A stretch of DNA of 64,000 nucleotides from Brucella sp. BE17 (GCF_039545455.1 NZ_CP154467.1:868001-932000); one strand, 5' to 3'. Shown: positions 9,833 through 19,659, counted from the first letter of the stretch. Numbers and translations: made by a program. The notes: generated from the letters alone by a model not told the origin.

Positions 9833-10444
9833 CTATTTCCCGTATTGCGCAAGCCTTGCCGCATACCGAGCCAGCTGATCGATCTCAATATTGACGCGAT
9901 CACCGGCTTTTCTCTGGCCCCATGTGGTGACTTCCAGCGAATGGCGGATCAGGAGAACGTCGAAGTCATTGCCCTGAACACCGTTGACAGTCAGCGACGC
10001 GCCATCCAGCGCAACAGAACCTTTTTGTGCAATGAAGGGTGCCAATGCTTCAGGCGCACGCAGCGTGAAGCGCACGGCATCCCCCTCATCCTTGCGCATG
10101 ATGATTTCCGCCTGCCCGTCAATATGACCGGACACCAGATGCCCGCCCATTTCGTCGCCCAATTTCAGCGAGCGCTCCAGATTTACGGGACGTCCGGCCT
10201 GCCAATCCGAAATGGTCGTGAGGCGCAAGGCCTCCTCCCATGCCTCAACCTCGAACCAGCGAGCATTGCTGCCCTTTTCCGGCAAGGAAACAACGGTGAG
10301 ACACACGCCTGAACAGGCAATGGATGCGCCCAGTTCGATGGTTTCGGGATCATAGGCAGTCTCGACACGCAGAAGCACGCCTTCATTCAAAGGCTTGATC
10401 CGCTCCACTTTGCCAATGTCGGTCACAATGCCTGTAAACATCAA
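9833..10444 (-). CDS. ribE: Riboflavin synthase, alpha subunit
   Basis: Dismutates two lumazines to riboflavin. The 203-residue protein shows the two internal lumazine-binding repeats (about 1-97 and 98-195). Repeat 1 starts MFTGIVTDIGKVE; repeat 2 has GHLVSGHIDGQAEI and SVALDGASLTVNG. Its start overlaps the stop of ribD by 4 nt (ATGA), showing translational coupling. No FMN riboswitch fold is visible upstream in this operon. Confidence 0.96.
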   Translation of the reverse strand: MMFTGIVTDIGKVERIKPLNEGVLLRVETAYDPETIELGASIACSGVCLTVVSLPEKGSNARWFEVEAWEEALRLTTISDWQAGRPVNLERSLKLGDEMGGHLVSGHIDGQAEIIMRKDEGDAVRFTLRAPEALAPFIAQKGSVALDGASLTVNGVQGNDFDVLLIRHSLEVTTWGQRKAGDRVNIEIDQLARYAARLAQYGK

Positions 10445-11562
10445 GTCTTCCTTACATATTCACGATAGGCATCCTCGCCATATTGCGCTTGCCTGAGAAT
10501 TTCAAACTCCTCAGTCATGTGGGTTTCAAGACCGGCCACGGCAACCCCTTGTTCGCTCCCGATTTCGATAGCGGAGCGAAAGACAATAAGCCGGTCGACC
10601 AGTTTTTCCTCCAGAAAACTTTGTGCTATTGCGGCTCCGCCCTCGACCAGAACCGATCCGATCCCAAGGGCTGCAAGGTCATCCATCATTTCGGGGAGTG
10701 CTACACGTCCTTCATGAGTCTCGGTTGCAAGGATACGGCACCCCGCAGCCTTCAATTCATAGCGGCGTTCATCACTTGCCTCTTCGCCGCAAGCGATCCA
10801 CAGTGGTTGCACGTCCGCCGTTCTCACCAGCTTCGAGGTCAAGGGCAAACGCAGACTGCTATCGAGAACCACACGCACCGGCGCACGGCTTTCCAGTCCC
10901 GGCAGGCGGCAGTTCAACAGGGGATCATCGGCCAGCGCTGTTCCAATGCCAATGAGGATCACATCGCTTTGCGCCCGCAAAATATGCGACTGCGCGCGCG
11001 ACACAGCACCGGTGATTGCCACCTGCCCCTCGCCCCTTTGTCCAATCATTCCATCTGCAGAAAGTGCAATCTTCAGAATGACTTCGGGGCGTTTTCTGGA
11101 AGACCTGTTCAAATAGCCCGCGAGATCATTGGCGGCTTGTTTTGCCAAGACACCCGGTACGACTTCGATACCCGCCTCATGCAAAATGGCAAATCCCTTG
11201 CCGCTCACCCGCTCGTCGGGATCGGTTGCTGCAACCACGACGCGGGCGACACCCGCGCGCACCAGCGCTTCGGCACAGGGGGGCGTGCGACCGTGATGGG
11301 CGCAGGGTTCAAGCGTGACATAGGCCGTTGCGCCGCGTGCCGCCTCACCTGCTTCATTGAGCGCCTGTGGCTCGGCATGCGGCCTGCCGCCGATGGCCGT
11401 CACGCCGCGTCCGACGATCACGCCATCGCGCACGATCAATGTTCCCACGGAGGGATTGGTGCCGGTCAGCCCCTTGTGACGGCGCGCATAGCGGATTGCC
11501 GCCGCCATGAAGCGGAGATCGTCGGCCGATAGATCGACCTTGGGCGATTGCGGCTTATTCAT
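10441..11562 (-). CDS. ribD: Bifunctional pyrimidine deaminase/reductase RibD
   Basis: A 373-residue fusion. The N-terminal CMP/dCMP-deaminase domain (about 10-150) has zinc motif HAEPQAL and a later PCAHHGRTPPC. The C-terminal NADPH-dependent reductase domain (about 155-365) has LKIALSADGMIGQ and a GSVLVEGGAAIAQSF motif. It catalyses the second and third steps of riboflavin synthesis. It starts 2 nt after nrdR and overlaps ribE by 4 nt. Confidence 0.96.
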   Translation of the reverse strand: MNKPQSPKVDLSADDLRFMAAAIRYARRHKGLTGTNPSVGTLIVRDGVIVGRGVTAIGGRPHAEPQALNEAGEAARGATAYVTLEPCAHHGRTPPCAEALVRAGVARVVVAATDPDERVSGKGFAILHEAGIEVVPGVLAKQAANDLAGYLNRSSRKRPEVILKIALSADGMIGQRGEGQVAITGAVSRAQSHILRAQSDVILIGIGTALADDPLLNCRLPGLESRAPVRVVLDSSLRLPLTSKLVRTADVQPLWIACGEEASDERRYELKAAGCRILATETHEGRVALPEMMDDLAALGIGSVLVEGGAAIAQSFLEEKLVDRLIVFRSAIEIGSEQGVAVAGLETHMTEEFEILRQAQYGEDAYREYVRKT

Positions 11563-11564
11563 GC

Positions 11565-12053
11565 CTATGCGTCCACGTCATCCTCAACGTCACCGTCCGC
11601 GTCATGTGCGGTCAATTCATCAATGACGTTATGGAAATCGACGGCCTCGCTAAAGTTGCGATAAACCGATGCAAAGCGGATATAAGCAATATCGTCGATG
11701 CCCTTTAGCGCATCCATGGCCAGGCGACCGATTTCATCGGATGCAACTTCCGCCTCGCCCGAACTCTCAAGCTGACGCACGATGCCGGAAATGGCGCGTT
11801 CAACAAGTTCAATGTCCACTTCGCGCTTGCGCAGCGCCACATCGATGGACCGAGCCAGCTTGTTACGGTCGAACGGCACCCGGCGACCGCTTTTCTTCAC
11901 CACCATCAGATCGCGAAGCTGTACGCGCTCAAATGTCGTAAAGCGCCCGCCGCACACCGAACAGACACGACGCCTGCGAATGGCAGAGCCATCCTCGGCA
12001 GGCCGGGAATCCTTCACCTGTGTATCTTCGGACTGGCAGTAGGGACAACGCAT
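11565..12053 (-). CDS. nrdR: Ribonucleotide reductase repressor NrdR
   Basis: This 162-residue regulator has an N-terminal zinc ribbon (MRCPYC at 1-6 and a second CxxC in [13 protein letters not shown]) followed by an ATP-cone domain (about 49-139: [20 protein letters not shown]). It represses nrd genes at NrdR boxes according to the dATP/ATP state. It is first in the nrdR-ribD-ribE-ribH-nusB unit. The extended acidic tail ([11 protein letters not shown]) is common in rhizobial members. Confidence 0.97.
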   Translation of the reverse strand: MRCPYCQSEDTQVKDSRPAEDGSAIRRRRVCSVCGGRFTTFERVQLRDLMVVKKSGRRVPFDRNKLARSIDVALRKREVDIELVERAISGIVRQLESSGEAEVASDEIGRLAMDALKGIDDIAYIRFASVYRNFSEAVDFHNVIDELTAHDADGDVEDDVDA

Positions 12054-12178
12054 GGAACTCTTTCAACTAAACTGCAACATGACAAATGAGCGGCTGATTC
12101 ACACGGATCATAGCGCATTCTTACAATCTTGTATAAGCATGTGAGAGCAGTTCCGTGTTCTATTTACAGTCATTTCTC

Positions 12179-12499
12179 TTACCGCTTCGGACTAAGCGAC
12201 ACGCATTCCCAAGACTCATCATCGCACACAGCACAAATAAAATTTCTCCAGAAGGGGCAATATTTTTTACAAAGATCCAGTGTTGCATATGAACATTCCA
12301 TCTTTGCGGGTGGCTTTGCGGATGAGCCTCCCTTAGTCCAATGACTTTTCGCGATCCTTTGCCCAGTCGCCCTGATCGGGCAAAAATGCGCCTGTTGCAA
12401 TCCCAAAGCGCCAGCTTGCAATGTTCCGGGCGTAGCATATGTTTCAGTTACACCGGACAAGGCAATGCACATCATAAAAAATATTAGATTTTTCTTCAT
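12179..12499 (-). CDS. Orphan small secreted Cys-rich protein
   Basis: This 106-residue protein is not recognised. The start at 12499 (MKKNLIFFMMCIALSGV) is supported by AAGGA 8 nt upstream and by a clear signal peptide with likely cleavage after ETYA. The mature part holds seven cysteines, several in the C-terminal half (MEC, DLCKKYCPF, FICAVC, WEC), suggesting disulfides in the periplasm. The segment is AT-rich compared with its neighbours nrdR and glyA and has no operon partner. A competing out-of-frame reading frame lies over the same stretch, so a past frameshift is possible. The function is unknown. Confidence 0.5.
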   Translation of the reverse strand: MKKNLIFFMMCIALSGVTETYATPGTLQAGALGLQQAHFCPIRATGQRIAKSHWTKGGSSAKPPAKMECSYATLDLCKKYCPFWRNFICAVCDDESWECVSLSPKR

Positions 12500-12601
12500 T
12501 ATAATATCCTTTAAAATAATATCATTAAGATAGTTCAATTAAATACTTTTCCCGCAACCTCGCATCTCCAAATCAGTTGTCGCTATTGAGCGCTCACAAA
12601 A

Positions 12602-12637
12602 AAAAGCCCCGCTCAACAGAAGTTGAGCGGGGCTTTT
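12602..12637 (-). terminator. Strong intrinsic terminator of glyA
   Basis: A perfect 16-bp stem AAAAGCCCCGCTCAAC/GTTGAGCGGGGCTTTT with a 4-nt loop, 13 nt after the glyA stop and followed by a T-run on the minus strand. Confidence 0.93.
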
Positions 12638-12650
12638 GAAAGGACAAAAA

Positions 12651-13967
12651 TTATCCCTGATAGCCGTACATCGGGAAGCGGGCAGTCAGAGCGATGACCT
12701 TGTCTTGCACCGCCTGTTCGACGGCTGCATTGCCTTCATCCGAATTGGCAGCCTTAAGGCCATCGAGGACTTCTGCAATCAGCGAGCCGATTTCCTTGAA
12801 TTCGGTGACGCCAAAGCCCCGCGTCGTACCTGCGGGCGTGCCAAGACGCACACCGGAAGTGACGAACGGCTTTTCAGGATCAAACGGAATGCCATTCTTG
12901 TTGCAGGTGATGTTGGCGCGGCCAAGGGCTGCTTCTGCACGCTTGCCGGTGGCATTTTTCGGGCGAAGATCAACTAGCATCAGGTGATTGTCGGTGCCGC
13001 CCGAAACGATATCGAGGCCACTTGATTTCAATTCTTCAGCCAGTGCCTTGGCATTGGCGACAACATTCTGCGCGTAAAGCTTGAATTCAGGCTTCAAGGC
13101 TTCGCCAAAGGCCACAGCTTTACCGGCAATAACATGCATCAACGGTCCACCCTGAAGACCGGGGAACACGGCCGAATTGATCTTCTTGGCGATATCGGCG
13201 TCATTGGTCAGGATCATGCCACCGCGCGGACCGCGCAGGGATTTGTGCGTCGTGGTGGTGCAGACATGGGCATGCGGCACAGGCGACGGGTGCACGCCAC
13301 CGGCGACCAGACCTGCAATATGTGCCATATCGACCATGAGATAGGCGCCGACTTCGTCAGCAATCTCGCGAAAACGCTTCCAGTCCCAGATGCGCGAATA
13401 GGCGGTGCCGCCAGCAAGAATAAGCTTTGGTTTGTTTTCACGTGCCAGACGCGCAACTTCGTCCATATCGAGCAGATGATCGTCTTCACGCACACCATAG
13501 GAGACGACGTTGAACCACTTGCCGGACATGTTGACGGGCGAGCCATGCGTCAGGTGACCACCGGAATTGAGGTCCAGCCCCATAAATGTGTCGCCCGGTT
13601 GCAGAAGGGCCAGGAACACGGCCTGATTCATCTGGCTGCCGGAATTGGGCTGCACATTGGCAAACTCTGCGCCAAAAAGTTTCTTGGCGCGTTCGATCGC
13701 CAGTTCTTCGACAACATCGACATACTGGCAGCCGCCATAATAGCGCTTGCCCGGATAGCCTTCGGCATATTTGTTGGTGAGAATGGAACCCTGCGCCTCA
13801 AGAACGGCACGCGAGACGATGTTTTCCGAAGCGATCAGCTCGATTTCATGGCGTTGACGGCCAAGTTCGTTGCGAATCGCGCCGAAAATATCAGCATCGA
13901 CGCTTTCAAGGTTTTCATTGAAGAAAGCATCTAAAGACGCATTCGAGGCGGCATTGGCTTGCGACAT
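12651..13967 (-). CDS. glyA: Serine hydroxymethyltransferase
   Basis: PLP enzyme interconverting serine and glycine with tetrahydrofolate. The 438-residue protein has the PLP lysine in [13 protein letters not shown] (about Lys242), the folate/substrate region [12 protein letters not shown] and the [12 protein letters not shown] segment. Length is normal. It is monocistronic with a strong terminator. No glycine riboswitch is visible upstream. Confidence 0.98.
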   Translation of the reverse strand: MSQANAASNASLDAFFNENLESVDADIFGAIRNELGRQRHEIELIASENIVSRAVLEAQGSILTNKYAEGYPGKRYYGGCQYVDVVEELAIERAKKLFGAEFANVQPNSGSQMNQAVFLALLQPGDTFMGLDLNSGGHLTHGSPVNMSGKWFNVVSYGVREDDHLLDMDEVARLARENKPKLILAGGTAYSRIWDWKRFREIADEVGAYLMVDMAHIAGLVAGGVHPSPVPHAHVCTTTTHKSLRGPRGGMILTNDADIAKKINSAVFPGLQGGPLMHVIAGKAVAFGEALKPEFKLYAQNVVANAKALAEELKSSGLDIVSGGTDNHLMLVDLRPKNATGKRAEAALGRANITCNKNGIPFDPEKPFVTSGVRLGTPAGTTRGFGVTEFKEIGSLIAEVLDGLKAANSDEGNAAVEQAVQDKVIALTARFPMYGYQG

Positions 13968-14095
13968 TTCACACCCTCCGGGTCAGCCGGTAACAGCTAT
14001 TGGATGAGGCGCATTATCACACTTGAACGGTCAAGGCCAATGGCCGCAAAGCGAAAAGCATGTTCCAAAATGCGGCAGTGTGTAGCGACACAAAA

Positions 14096-14132
14096 GAAAA
14101 AGCCGCCCGAAATAGCTCCGAACGGCTTTTTA
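14096..14132 (-). terminator. Probable terminator of the L,D-transpeptidase gene
   Basis: AAAAAGCCG and CGGCTTTTT arms bracket an imperfectly paired 17-nt interior, about 34 nt after the stop codon. On the minus strand the distal arm ends in a T-run. Confidence 0.65.
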
Positions 14133-14165
14133 AGACAAAATCGGACGGCGATCAGGCGCCAGAAA

Positions 14166-15467
14166 TCAGGTATCTGTGCCAAGCGCCAATTGCGACGCAC
14201 CGTCCATCTTGTAGATGTCATCGCGGAACTGCACCACGCCATCGCCCGTGGACCAAGCCGAAATGTAGACGAAATGCAGCGGCACAGGATCAGAAACCGC
14301 GATCGGCCTGTTTTCGCCGGAACGGATGGTTTCTTCGATATTCTGGCGATCCCAGCCTGCGGTATTTTTCAATAGCCACACATCGAGGTCGCGCACGTTC
14401 TGTACACGAACGCAGCCCGACGAATCAAAACGCATCAGCTTATTGAAATAGCTCTTCTGTGGCGTGTCGTGCATATAGACGGCATGCTGGTTGTGGAAAT
14501 TGATCTTGGTCGAGGACATGGCGTTGATCTTGCCCGGGTCCTGACGGAACATCAGCTTGACAGCGTCATCGGTATTCCAGTCAATGGTTTCGGGTGCGAC
14601 TTCCTGACCGGACTGATCGTAAAGACGGATCTTGTTCTTGGCCAGATATTGCGGGTCCTTGCGCATCAGCGGAATGATATCCTTCTGGATGATCGATTTC
14701 GGCGCTGTCCAGTAAGGATTGAGAATAACTTCGTGAATCTTTGAATTGAGGATTGGCGTCTGGCGGTCGATCTTGCCCACAACAGCCGTATGGCGCTGCA
14801 TGACGCTGCCGCCTTCAACCGCTTCGATGCGTGCTGCCGGAATATTGACCATTACGAAACGCTGCTCGGAGGAACCAGCACTTGCGAGCGGCGACAGACG
14901 CTGCAGGTTGGTCTGCAACTGGCCAAGGCGCGTATTGGCATCCACATTCATTGCAGAATAGGTAAACTTGCCCATCACACCATCGGCAGGGAGGCCATGG
15001 CGTGCCTGGAAACGCTTGACCGCAGCATCAACATAAGTGTCGAAAGCATTGGAAACACCAGCACTCTGCGGCAAATCACCTGAGATGATCAGACGCTTGC
15101 GCAATGCCTGTACAGAAGGGTCGCTGACGCCAAGCTTGAGCCTGGCCTGTCCCGGCACGTTCGGCCACCCACCGCGTCCGGCAATATCGGTATATTGCGC
15201 AATGGCGTTCTGGAGATTGCCGACCGTATGCGGGCTCAACACCGGCTGGTTTGTCGCAACCGTCTGACCGCCGGTTGCACGCGCATCGAACTGATCCGCC
15301 CAGTTGCCCCGTCCCGGCGATCCCATCACGTCTGAGAGCATCTGCTGGGCAAAGGATGAGGACGCAACGCTCGAAGCAGCTACTGAAAGGCCAGCCGTTG
15401 CAGCACCGCGCAAGAAGCCGCGGCGGCCCAGTTTGAAAGCTTCTGCCTGTCTGTCGATCTTGGTCAT
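14166..15467 (-). CDS. Tat-exported L,D-transpeptidase (YcbB-like)
   Basis: This 433-residue exported protein has a twin-arginine signal (GRRGFLRGAATAGLSVAAS), a peptidoglycan-binding segment (about 120-175, VKRFQARHGLPADGVMGKFT) and a C-terminal YkuD catalytic domain. The active-site cysteine lies in SSGCVRVQNVRDL, preceded by the HDTPQKSYF histidine region. Such enzymes form 3-3 cross-links or attach proteins to peptidoglycan, both notable in Rhizobiales. The ATG at 15467 is preferred because the Tat signal begins there; the alternative at 15497 adds ten residues. Tat export of an L,D-transpeptidase is a rhizobial trait. Confidence 0.9.
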   Translation of the reverse strand: MTKIDRQAEAFKLGRRGFLRGAATAGLSVAASSVASSSFAQQMLSDVMGSPGRGNWADQFDARATGGQTVATNQPVLSPHTVGNLQNAIAQYTDIAGRGGWPNVPGQARLKLGVSDPSVQALRKRLIISGDLPQSAGVSNAFDTYVDAAVKRFQARHGLPADGVMGKFTYSAMNVDANTRLGQLQTNLQRLSPLASAGSSEQRFVMVNIPAARIEAVEGGSVMQRHTAVVGKIDRQTPILNSKIHEVILNPYWTAPKSIIQKDIIPLMRKDPQYLAKNKIRLYDQSGQEVAPETIDWNTDDAVKLMFRQDPGKINAMSSTKINFHNQHAVYMHDTPQKSYFNKLMRFDSSGCVRVQNVRDLDVWLLKNTAGWDRQNIEETIRSGENRPIAVSDPVPLHFVYISAWSTGDGVVQFRDDIYKMDGASQLALGTDT

Positions 15468-15833
15468 TTGCTTTAGTCCCAAAAAAGCGCACCGCATAAA
15501 AGGTAATCATCCGCAACATACCATCAACTGGCCGTTGAGACGAGGCCCCGTTCGCGTCACCCTGCGCGTGTTCACTTCTGGATAAGTCAGAAGCTGCTAA
15601 AATATTACGCTCGCAATCTCATGAAATGCATATGTATTTTTTTATGGCTTAATCATGTCGCGCGACCCGCTTTGCAAGCCTCATCAGGTATAAATGCGGC
15701 CAATTTATCGCTTCATACCTGTCAACACGGCACGGTTGTGGCCGTTCTGCCACAACTGGCAGGGAGAAGAGGCTATTTGTTATGAGACAAAATGCGGTGT
15801 AAGGTCGACTATAGACTGTCCATCGGAGTGATC
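15468..15833. other. 366-nt divergent intergenic region with hairpin
   Basis: Holds the promoters of the L,D-transpeptidase gene and the DUF411 gene. An 8-bp inverted repeat GTTGTGGC/GCCACAAC with a 6-nt spacer lies at 15735-15756, about 80 nt before the DUF411 start, followed by a short purine-rich stretch. It could be an operator or leader hairpin. No other gene is seen. Confidence 0.4.
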
Positions 15834-16319
15834 ATGTCGTTTTACCTTGTGCGTTCTTTCATTCTTGGCAGTCTTCTCAGCTTCACAGGCCTTGTCACTT
15901 TTGCACAATCCGAGCCTGTCAGCGCTCAGGCACATTCGGTCATCATGTATAAAGATCCGTTTTGCGGATGCTGTGAGGGATGGGCTGCACATATGAAAGC
16001 CGCTGGCTTTGACGTGACCATCAAAGCCGAAGACGACATGGACGCAATCAAGGCGCATCATGGGGTCTCCCCCAAGCTTGCCTCATGTCATACCGCCATC
16101 GTCGACGGTTATGTCATTGAGGGCCATGTCCCAGCACAGGCCGTCAAACAGCTTCTGGCTGGGCGTCCGCAAGCAAAAGGACTCACCGTCCCCGGTATGC
16201 CAATAGGCGCACCGGGTATGGAGGCGCCGGGCAGCACACCCGATACCTATGATGTACTGCTGTTTAAGGGCGACCAATCAAAACCGTTCGCCCGCTTTGA
16301 AGGCAAAAAAGCACTTTAG
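15834..16319 (+). CDS. DUF411 periplasmic metal-binding protein
   Basis: This 161-residue exported protein has a signal peptide (MSFYLVRSFILGSLLSFTG) and a DUF411 domain with Cys-rich metal motif YKDPFCGCCEGW and a later CHTAIVDGYVIEGHVP. The Met-rich loop VPGMPIGAPGMEAPG is also typical. DUF411 proteins are linked to copper handling in the periplasm; the metal is inferred. The start at 15834 is chosen because GGAG lies 5 nt upstream and the signal peptide begins there. Confidence 0.88.
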   Translation: MSFYLVRSFILGSLLSFTGLVTFAQSEPVSAQAHSVIMYKDPFCGCCEGWAAHMKAAGFDVTIKAEDDMDAIKAHHGVSPKLASCHTAIVDGYVIEGHVPAQAVKQLLAGRPQAKGLTVPGMPIGAPGMEAPGSTPDTYDVLLFKGDQSKPFARFEGKKAL

Positions 16320-16329
16320 GGCTAGGCCT

Positions 16330-16764
16330 TTACAGAGCCAGTTGCTTTCGCGCCTGCTTCTTCTTCTCAAGCCAGAGCAGCACGCGGAAAATGATGTAAA
16401 TAAGAATGAAGGTCGCATTGAGCCCGGCGGTCAGCGGCCTATATTCGAAATAACGCGAAAAAATCGAATAGATCGCAATCTCGCCGATTGCCGCGACAAG
16501 CCAGAGCACCGGCCCCCATGGGGCACGCATCCATAGCCCCGTCGCCGCCACAGGCATCAGCAAGGCCAGTGCAACACTTGCCGTCTGCCACATCCACGGC
16601 ATCAGATCAAAACGCCAGAGCAATCCCGGGTAGATACCAATCAGTCTTATCCAGTAGAAGATGCCGGTCGCCAACACAATCAATGCCAAAAGGCGCATGA
16701 ACAAAGCGAATAACCATTCAAGACCACTCGACTGGGTTTGCTGGCGTAATTCATCCATATGCAT
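16330..16764 (-). CDS. Four-helix inner-membrane protein (DUF6163-like)
   Basis: This 144-residue integral membrane protein shows about four hydrophobic helices (roughly 17-40, 55-77, 83-103, 110-132) and a basic tail KKKQARKQ. It resembles a conserved rhizobial family without assigned function. Its ATG shares one nucleotide with the stop codon of the upstream hydrolase gene, so the two are translationally coupled. The role is unknown. Confidence 0.7.
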   Translation of the reverse strand: MHMDELRQQTQSSGLEWLFALFMRLLALIVLATGIFYWIRLIGIYPGLLWRFDLMPWMWQTASVALALLMPVAATGLWMRAPWGPVLWLVAAIGEIAIYSIFSRYFEYRPLTAGLNATFILIYIIFRVLLWLEKKKQARKQLAL

Positions 16765-17813
16765 CAGAATGTCAGTTCCTTGTTGCCAAGAGAATCGAAA
16801 TAGGCGTCGATTATTTCCGACTTGACTGCGTCGTAAGATGCAGGTTGCCAGTTCGGCGCACCATCCTTGTCGATCAAGGCCGCACGTACGCCTTCATAAA
16901 AATCGTGGTTCTCCAGCATACGGTTGGCAATGCGATATTCCAGGCGCATGCAATCATCGAGATTAAGCGCCCGCCCCTCTGTAATCTGCCGGAAGGCAAC
17001 CGCAACACTGGTCGGCGAGCGCGTGGCAATCACATTCACAATATCGGCTGCGGGCTTGCTGCCCGATGCCACCATTTCCTGCAACACAGCGAGGCATTCC
17101 TCCAGTGTCGCACCTGAAAAACACTGCGTGATCACGCCACGGGTTTCAATCGAGGTCTCGAAATCGGGATACTGGCTACGGGTCAGCGCCGCATCGAGAT
17201 CAACGCCTGCGACAAGATCGTCTCGCAGATCGTCAAGATCGCTTGCTGCAATCGCATGGGTGGCAATACCGCTCTGAAGGCAATCACCCCAGCGAATGCG
17301 GTTACCGGTCAAAGCCAGATAAAGCCCGAAATGATCGTGCAAATGAGGCAGAAAGGCGCTGCCACCGACATCGGGGAAAAAGCCGATGCCGGTTTCGGGC
17401 ATGGCAAACAAGGTGTTTTCGGTGACGATCCTATGCGACCCGTGTACGGAAATACCGGCACCGCCCCCCATGACGATCCCGTCGAGCAGCGAAATATAGG
17501 GTTTTGGAAAACGTCCGATGCGGGCATTGAGGCGATATTCATCGCGAAAGAATTCGTAAGCAGGCATGTTCGACTGTTTTGCCTTATAGGCTGCAACCAC
17601 ATCGCCACCGGCGCAAAAAGCGCGGCCCTCGCCTTCGACGATGACATGGGATACGTCCGGATCGTCTTCCCATGCCTGCAAGGCACGGTCGAGCGCCAGA
17701 ATCATCTCTTGTGTGAGTGCGTTGAGCGCCGATGTGCGTGTAAGCCGGACAAGCCCCGCCTTGCCCTTGCGCTCGAAGCTGATTTCGCTGCCGCCACCAA
17801 ATTCTGCCTGCAT
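16764..17813 (-). CDS. Enoyl-CoA hydratase/isomerase family, 3-hydroxyisobutyryl-CoA hydrolase-like
   Basis: A 349-residue crotonase-fold enzyme. The N-terminal half has the CoA/oxyanion segments GEGRAFCAGGDVVAAY and LLDGIVMGGGAGISVHGSHR. The ETGIGFFPDVGGS motif and the longer C-terminal half with ATHAI and DCMRLEYRIANRM place it with 3-hydroxyisobutyryl-CoA hydrolases of valine catabolism rather than simple hydratases. It is coupled to the membrane gene by a 1-nt overlap. Substrate assignment is by family resemblance. Confidence 0.87.
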   Translation of the reverse strand: MQAEFGGGSEISFERKGKAGLVRLTRTSALNALTQEMILALDRALQAWEDDPDVSHVIVEGEGRAFCAGGDVVAAYKAKQSNMPAYEFFRDEYRLNARIGRFPKPYISLLDGIVMGGGAGISVHGSHRIVTENTLFAMPETGIGFFPDVGGSAFLPHLHDHFGLYLALTGNRIRWGDCLQSGIATHAIAASDLDDLRDDLVAGVDLDAALTRSQYPDFETSIETRGVITQCFSGATLEECLAVLQEMVASGSKPAADIVNVIATRSPTSVAVAFRQITEGRALNLDDCMRLEYRIANRMLENHDFYEGVRAALIDKDGAPNWQPASYDAVKSEIIDAYFDSLGNKELTF

Positions 17814-18003
17814 GATTTCCTCTCCCGCTCAATAGGCGTCAGAAAGAAGGGGTAGAAAGTGATAGCCCCCGCGTCAATCCCACACAGGCCCAAGCAAGCC
17901 AATATGCTTGGTTTCACCCATTTTTCCGTGATAAAGCCTCACTTCATAAAGTCGGCCCGTGAAGCACGGCCTATTTCAGGGCAGCTATCCCAGGAATAAA
18001 ATT

Positions 18004-19047
18004 ATGAGCAATCGTCAGTCCAGATATCTTCCGACCCGTATCAGCGAGCATGTCGATGATGTAACCGGCAGCCGGCGCCTGCGCCGTATGCGCAAGACCG
18101 ACTGGTCGCGTAGGCTGGTGCAGGAAAATCATCTGACAGTAAACGATCTCATCCTGCCTTTCTTCCTCACTCATGGTACAGGTATCACTGAACCGGTGGA
18201 TGCCATGCCTGGTGTCGAACGCTATTCGATCGATAAGGCTGTGCACATGGCCGAAAAAGCCGCCAAGCTCGGCATTCCGGCAATTGCCCCCTTCCCGCGT
18301 GAAGCTGCGGATATCAAGACAGAGGACGGCGCATTCGTCGCAAGCCCCGACAATCTGATCAATCGCGCCATTCGCGCCATCAAGAAGGAAGTGCCTGAAA
18401 TCGGCATCATCACCGATGCAGCGCTCGACCCTTTTACGACACACGGTCATGACGGCATTTTGCGCAATGGCGAAATCATCAATGACGAGTCGGTCGCCAT
18501 GGTGGTACGCGGTGCTCTTTCGCAGGCCGAGGCAGGCAGCGACATCATCGCACCCTCCGACATGATGGACGGCCGCGTCGGCGCCATCCGCCGCGCACTC
18601 GACGAAAACGGCTTTCACCACGTGCCGATCATGTCCTATGCGACCAAATTCGCCTCTGCTTTCTATGGCCCCTATCGGGATGCTATTGGCACCGGCGGAC
18701 TTCTGAAGGGCGACAAGAAGACCTATTATCTCGATCCGGCCAACGGGCAGGAAGCGGTGCGCGAAGCAGAGCAGGATGTGATCGAGGGCGCGGACATGCT
18801 GATGGTCAAGCCCGGCCTGCCCTATCTCGACATCATTAAGCGGCTGAAGGATGAATTCCGCCTGCCAACCTACGCCTATCAGGTGTCTGGCGAATACTCG
18901 ATGATCAAAGCCGCAGGCATCAATGGCTGGATCGACGAGGAAAAGGTGATGATGGAAAGTCTTTTGGCATTCAAGCGCGCTGGCTGTGACGGCATCTTCA
19001 CCTATTTTGCGCTCGATGTCGCGCAAAAACTCAAAAATCAGGACTGA
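18004..19047 (+). CDS. hemB: Delta-aminolevulinic acid dehydratase (porphobilinogen synthase)
   Basis: Condenses two 5-aminolevulinate molecules to porphobilinogen in heme synthesis. The 347-residue protein has both active-site lysines (MSYATKFASAFYGPYRD and LMVKPGLPYLD). The metal loop reads DAALDPFTTHGHDG: aspartates replace the three zinc cysteines, so this is the Mg2+-using rhizobial type. AGGAA stands 8 nt before the chosen ATG; an upstream in-frame ATG at 17959 has no support. Confidence 0.97.
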   Translation: MSNRQSRYLPTRISEHVDDVTGSRRLRRMRKTDWSRRLVQENHLTVNDLILPFFLTHGTGITEPVDAMPGVERYSIDKAVHMAEKAAKLGIPAIAPFPREAADIKTEDGAFVASPDNLINRAIRAIKKEVPEIGIITDAALDPFTTHGHDGILRNGEIINDESVAMVVRGALSQAEAGSDIIAPSDMMDGRVGAIRRALDENGFHHVPIMSYATKFASAFYGPYRDAIGTGGLLKGDKKTYYLDPANGQEAVREAEQDVIEGADMLMVKPGLPYLDIIKRLKDEFRLPTYAYQVSGEYSMIKAAGINGWIDEEKVMMESLLAFKRAGCDGIFTYFALDVAQKLKNQD

Positions 19048-19188
19048 TTGGCGATCCTTCTCGCGCAAATGTTTGGCCGTCCTTGAAAGTGTCGATTTTT
19101 AATCCCATCTTATTTTCTGTTCCGCACAGTGCGGAGCAGCGCCGGTCACTCATTTCCGGTTGCTATCTGGCAAAGACTGGAAGGAAAC

Positions 19189-19659
19189 ATGTCCGATCAT
19201 ATACTGCACGGCGAAGTAATGGGTCCTCGTTATGAAAGCCGCGCTTTCTTCGAAGGCGTGCGTACGCGCCGCATCATGGCTTTTCTGATCGATTATCTGA
19301 TCGTGTTTCTGCTTTGCATTCCGGCGGCCATCGTGATTGCCATTCTCGGCATCATTACGCTGAGCCTTGGCTGGATGCTTTATGCGGTGATGTTTCCAGC
19401 CGTTGCACTCTTTTACGTTGCGCGCACAATGGGCGGCCCAAATCAGGCCACCAAGGGCATGCAGATCATGAACCTCAAGCTGGTCAAGCTTGAAGGCGGC
19501 ACAATCGATCCGATGCTGGCCATTGTGCATTCTGTGCTGTTCTGGGGTTTCAACGTTGTTCTGACGCCGTTGATTTTGCTTGCAACACTGGTTCTCGACC
19601 GCAAGCGCACCGTGCATGATCTGCTGCTCGGAACCGCCGTTATTCGTTCGGATCGTTAA
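19189..19659 (+). CDS. RDD-family membrane protein
   Basis: This 156-residue protein has the RDD signature near its start (FEGVRTRRIMAFLIDYLIVF) and three to four hydrophobic segments. The C-terminal DRKRTVHDLLLGTAVI is also typical of the family. The function of RDD proteins is mostly unsettled. It follows hemB by about 140 nt. The ATG at 19189 has AAGGA upstream; the longer frame to 19129 is not supported. Confidence 0.87.
   Translation: MSDHILHGEVMGPRYESRAFFEGVRTRRIMAFLIDYLIVFLLCIPAAIVIAILGIITLSLGWMLYAVMFPAVALFYVARTMGGPNQATKGMQIMNLKLVKLEGGTIDPMLAIVHSVLFWGFNVVLTPLILLATLVLDRKRTVHDLLLGTAVIRSDR

Noticed and set aside
10483..11532. Long plus-strand frame antisense to ribD
   Set aside because: Shadow frame; ribD is complete with both domains and coupled to its neighbours.
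11562..12160. FMN riboswitch for the riboflavin genes
   Set aside because: None of the conserved RFN elements is visible upstream of nrdR-ribD.
12160..12438. Alternative frame over the orphan Cys-rich gene
   Set aside because: No signal peptide and no SD; the other frame has both.
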